58,069 bases of DNA, from contig CAIVVT010000012.1 in NCBI GenBank assembly GCA_903909435.1, positions 1-58,069 of the forward strand, in the 5' to 3' direction. Position numbers and translations under genes: made by a program. A model generated the notes under the pieces. The model saw only the letters and a program-made list of their open reading frames with translations. It was not told the DNA's origin and made no database searches. Positions 56,220 through 58,069 of the stretch are shown here, in pieces (position 1 is the first letter of the stretch; each line of letters begins with the position of its first letter). This stretch comes from an uncultured Acidobacteriia bacterium. Its GTDB lineage: Bacteria; Acidobacteriota; Terriglobia; Bryobacterales; Bryobacteraceae.

Positions 56220-57128
56220 ATGCATATTCCAGACGGATTTCTAGCGGCTCCAGTTTGGGGCGGCTTGTGTGCGGTTTCCGCACCGGCCGTCGTGCTCGCC
56301 GCGCGCGCTTCCCGCAAGTCCCTGGACGAGTCGCAAGTCCCTATGATGGGCGTACTTGGCGCCTTTGTGTTCGCGGCCCAGATGGTCAATTTCCCGCTCG
56401 GAGCCGGCACTAGCGGGCATCTGCTGGGAGGCGCTCTGCTCGCCGCCACGCTCGGCCCGGCACCCGCCATCATCGTCATGACGGCCATCCTGGCCCTGCA
56501 GTCGCTGGTTTTCCAGGACGGCGGACTGCTCGCTCTGGGAGCCAATGTTTTCAACATGGCCGTGGCCGGGACCTTGGCCGGTTACTGGCCCTGGCGGGCC
56601 CTGGCCGGGACGCGCTTTCGCAAGTTTGGACTTTTCACCGGTGGCTTCTGCTCCGTCCTGGTCTGCGCCTTCCTGTGCCTGGCAGAATTGTCGGTGTCCG
56701 GTGTCCGCTTCGGCCCCACCGCGCTCGGACTGGCGCTAGTCGTTTTCCTGATTAACGCCGTCATCGAAGGCGCGATCACCGCCACGGTAGCGGGTTCACT
56801 GGAGGCCATGCGCCCGGGCTGGCTGAAGGCCCCATCGACCGAGGGCCGGCCGGTATTGGCCCTGCTGCTCGCTTTCGCCGCCGTGCTGGCTTCAGCCGGT
56901 CTGCTGCTCGCTTCCACCCGCCCGGACGGACTCGAGCGGCTGGCCCAATTGACCGGCCTTGCCGCCCGGCAGAAATCCCTGTTCGCCGCACCGCTGGCCG
57001 ACTATCGCCTGGCCGTGCCCGGCGCCGCCTGGGTTGGCAAAGCCGCCGCTGGTTTGACCGGGCTGGTACTCGCCGCCGCCGCCTGCGTCGGCCTGGCCCG
57101 CTGGTTCTCCCGCTGGCGTAGCGCGTGA
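56220..57128 (+). CDS. cbiM: Cobalt/nickel ECF transporter substrate component CbiM with fused CbiN/PDGLE domain
   Basis: CbiM is the membrane substrate-binding subunit of the energy-coupling factor cobalt (or nickel) importer. The 302-residue product starts MHIPDGF, whose His2 and free N-terminus form the metal site in the family. It has about six membrane segments in the first 200 residues. The C-terminal 90 residues carry RPDGLERLAQLTG and one more membrane segment, a fused CbiN-like PDGLE domain. cbiQ follows after 10 bases. Cobalt versus nickel is not decided by the sequence. Confidence 0.94.
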   Translation: MHIPDGFLAAPVWGGLCAVSAPAVVLAARASRKSLDESQVPMMGVLGAFVFAAQMVNFPLGAGTSGHLLGGALLAATLGPAPAIIVMTAILALQSLVFQDGGLLALGANVFNMAVAGTLAGYWPWRALAGTRFRKFGLFTGGFCSVLVCAFLCLAELSVSGVRFGPTALGLALVVFLINAVIEGAITATVAGSLEAMRPGWLKAPSTEGRPVLALLLAFAAVLASAGLLLASTRPDGLERLAQLTGLAARQKSLFAAPLADYRLAVPGAAWVGKAAAGLTGLVLAAAACVGLARWFSRWRSA

Positions 57129-57138
57129 GTGCATCCCC

Positions 57139-57873
57139 GTGAATCGAGGTCCTCTTTCGAGCATTCGTAAGCTGGAGGATTGGAGCCGCTCCGGCTCATG
57201 GCTGCACCGCCGCGATCCCCGCGCTAAACTGCTTTCCGCGTTCTGCGTTCTAGTAGCTATCGCCGTGATGCCGGCCCGCGGCACCCTTAGCCTCTGCCTT
57301 GGCGTCCTCGCTGCCACTGCGATCCTGGCGGCCGGTGCCATCGTTGCCCGCCTGCCCGTGTTCTCCATCCTCGCGCGCGGTTGGGTGGTGTTGCCTTTTA
57401 CTGGTGTTTTCGCACTGCTGGCCTGGGTTGAGGGCAACCCTCACCGGGCCGTATCCCTGCTGTCGAAGTCGTGGCTCTCGGCTGTCGCCGTGGTGTTGTT
57501 GATGGCGTCCACACCGTTGGAACGGCTTTTGGCCGGGCTTGAAAAGCTGGGCGTTCCGCCGCTGCTGGTCTCCGTTGTGCAGTTTGTTTGGCGCTATTTG
57601 CACGTCTCCATCGCGCAACTCGACCGGATGCGGATCGCGCGCGCCGCGCGCGGCGGGGAGCGCAAGTTCGTCTTCGCCACATCCACGGTCGCAGTGCTCT
57701 TCGCGTCCAGCGCCGCCCGCGCGGAGCGGGTGCATTGGGCACTTCTTTCGCGAGGCGGGGAGTCCCACTTCCCGCTCTTGGATCCGCTACGAATTGACCG
57801 GCTCGATTACGCACTGCTTGCCTCGGCGCTGCTGGCTGCCGCACTGCTGGTTGTCTCGGGAGGCCTCCGCTGA
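57139..57873 (+). CDS. cbiQ: ECF transporter transmembrane component CbiQ
   Basis: CbiQ is the T component that couples the ATPase to CbiM. The 244-residue product starts with GTG at 57139-57141. It has several membrane segments and the two cytoplasmic coupling motifs with Ala-Arg-Gly: RIARAARGGER and a second near HWALLSRGG. RRDPRAKLLSAF near the N-terminus is also typical. The stop overlaps the proposed cbiO start by 3 bases. Confidence 0.92.
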   Translation: MNRGPLSSIRKLEDWSRSGSWLHRRDPRAKLLSAFCVLVAIAVMPARGTLSLCLGVLAATAILAAGAIVARLPVFSILARGWVVLPFTGVFALLAWVEGNPHRAVSLLSKSWLSAVAVVLLMASTPLERLLAGLEKLGVPPLLVSVVQFVWRYLHVSIAQLDRMRIARAARGGERKFVFATSTVAVLFASSAARAERVHWALLSRGGESHFPLLDPLRIDRLDYALLASALLAAALLVVSGGLR

Positions 57874-58069
57874 GCCATCACCAACCGATCATCGAAGTCC
57901 TGGGACTGCGCTATCGCTACGAGGATGGCACCGAGGCCCTCAGCGGCGTCGATTTCATGGTGCATCGCGGCGAGCGAGTCTCGCTGCTGGGTGCGAACGG
58001 TTCAGGCAAGACCACCTTTTTGCTGCACCTCAACGGCATCCTGCGCGGCGAAGGCTTCATCGAGGTCGC
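57870..58069 (+). CDS. cbiO: ECF transporter ATPase CbiO, N-terminal part (cut by window edge)
   Basis: CbiO is the ABC ATPase of the cobalt/nickel importer. The visible 66 codons read VLGLRYRYEDGTEALSGVDF and the Walker A motif GANGSGKTT. In this frame there is no ATG, GTG or TTG between the end of cbiQ and the conserved start of the ABC domain. The best start is CTG at 57870-57872, with GGGAGG upstream at good spacing and a CTGA overlap with the cbiQ stop. A CTG start is rare, so this is tentative. The gene continues beyond the window. Confidence 0.85.
   Translation, partial: MSHHQPIIEVLGLRYRYEDGTEALSGVDFMVHRGERVSLLGANGSGKTTFLLHLNGILRGEGFIEV

Noticed and set aside
1..58069. CRISPR arrays, tRNA or rRNA genes, insertion sequences
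   Set aside because: No regularly spaced repeats, no recognisable tRNA arms or rRNA segments, and no transposase or integrase sequence was seen on either strand.

Overview
The window reads as chromosomal DNA of a GC-rich soil-type Acidobacteriota, most likely Bryobacterales/Solibacter-like. This placement is inferred from gene types: an Oar-like TonB-dependent receptor with an N-terminal carboxypeptidase-regulatory domain, a CRTAC1-type FG-GAP/ASPIC protein, a DcaP-like porin and many large secreted carbohydrate-active proteins. No rRNA, tRNA, transposase, integrase or CRISPR array was recognised.

Region 1 (1-3255, minus strand) is the str operon, rpsL-rpsG-fusA-tuf, with tuf cut by the window edge. 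Region 2 (3679-17077) is a phosphate island. The minus strand carries a PhoR-like kinase, a DcaP-like porin, pstS1-pstC1-pstA1-pstB1 and phoU. Diverging from it on the plus strand is a second complete transporter, pstS2-pstC2-pstA2-pstB2, followed by a third binding protein, pstS3. No response regulator is present. Region 3 (17203-24570, plus) holds a secreted FG-GAP/ASPIC protein, a D-2-hydroxyacid dehydrogenase, a PLP-dependent dehydratase and the Oar-like receptor, closed by a strong bidirectional terminator.

Region 4 (24688-30786, minus) is a tightly overlapping five-gene operon: uvrA, an unrecognised conserved gene, a CPBP membrane protease, mtnA and a TlpA-like thioredoxin. Region 5 (31131-36262, minus) encodes a heavy-metal-type RND pump and adaptor, preceded by a small FG-GAP-like secreted protein; no outer-membrane channel gene is seen. 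Next come a DHH-motif protein fused to a dead receiver domain (36406-37773), a discoidin/GH2 glycosidase (38027-41542) and a family-2 glycosyltransferase (42075-43259).

Region 6 (43457-54541, minus) is the most unusual part. Four consecutive genes encode secreted proteins. Three share the same N-terminal module and are built like phage tail fibres or tailspikes (beta-helix, jelly-roll-like C-termini, tail-type linker repeats), yet they carry signal peptides and have no phage genes around them. The fourth is a heparinase-II/III-like polysaccharide lyase with Ig-like domains, translationally coupled to one of the fibres. I infer a surface system for binding and cutting polysaccharide. Region 7 (54935-58069, plus) has an acyltransferase-3 membrane protein and the start of a cobalt/nickel ECF transporter, cbiM(N)-cbiQ-cbiO, with cbiO cut by the window edge.
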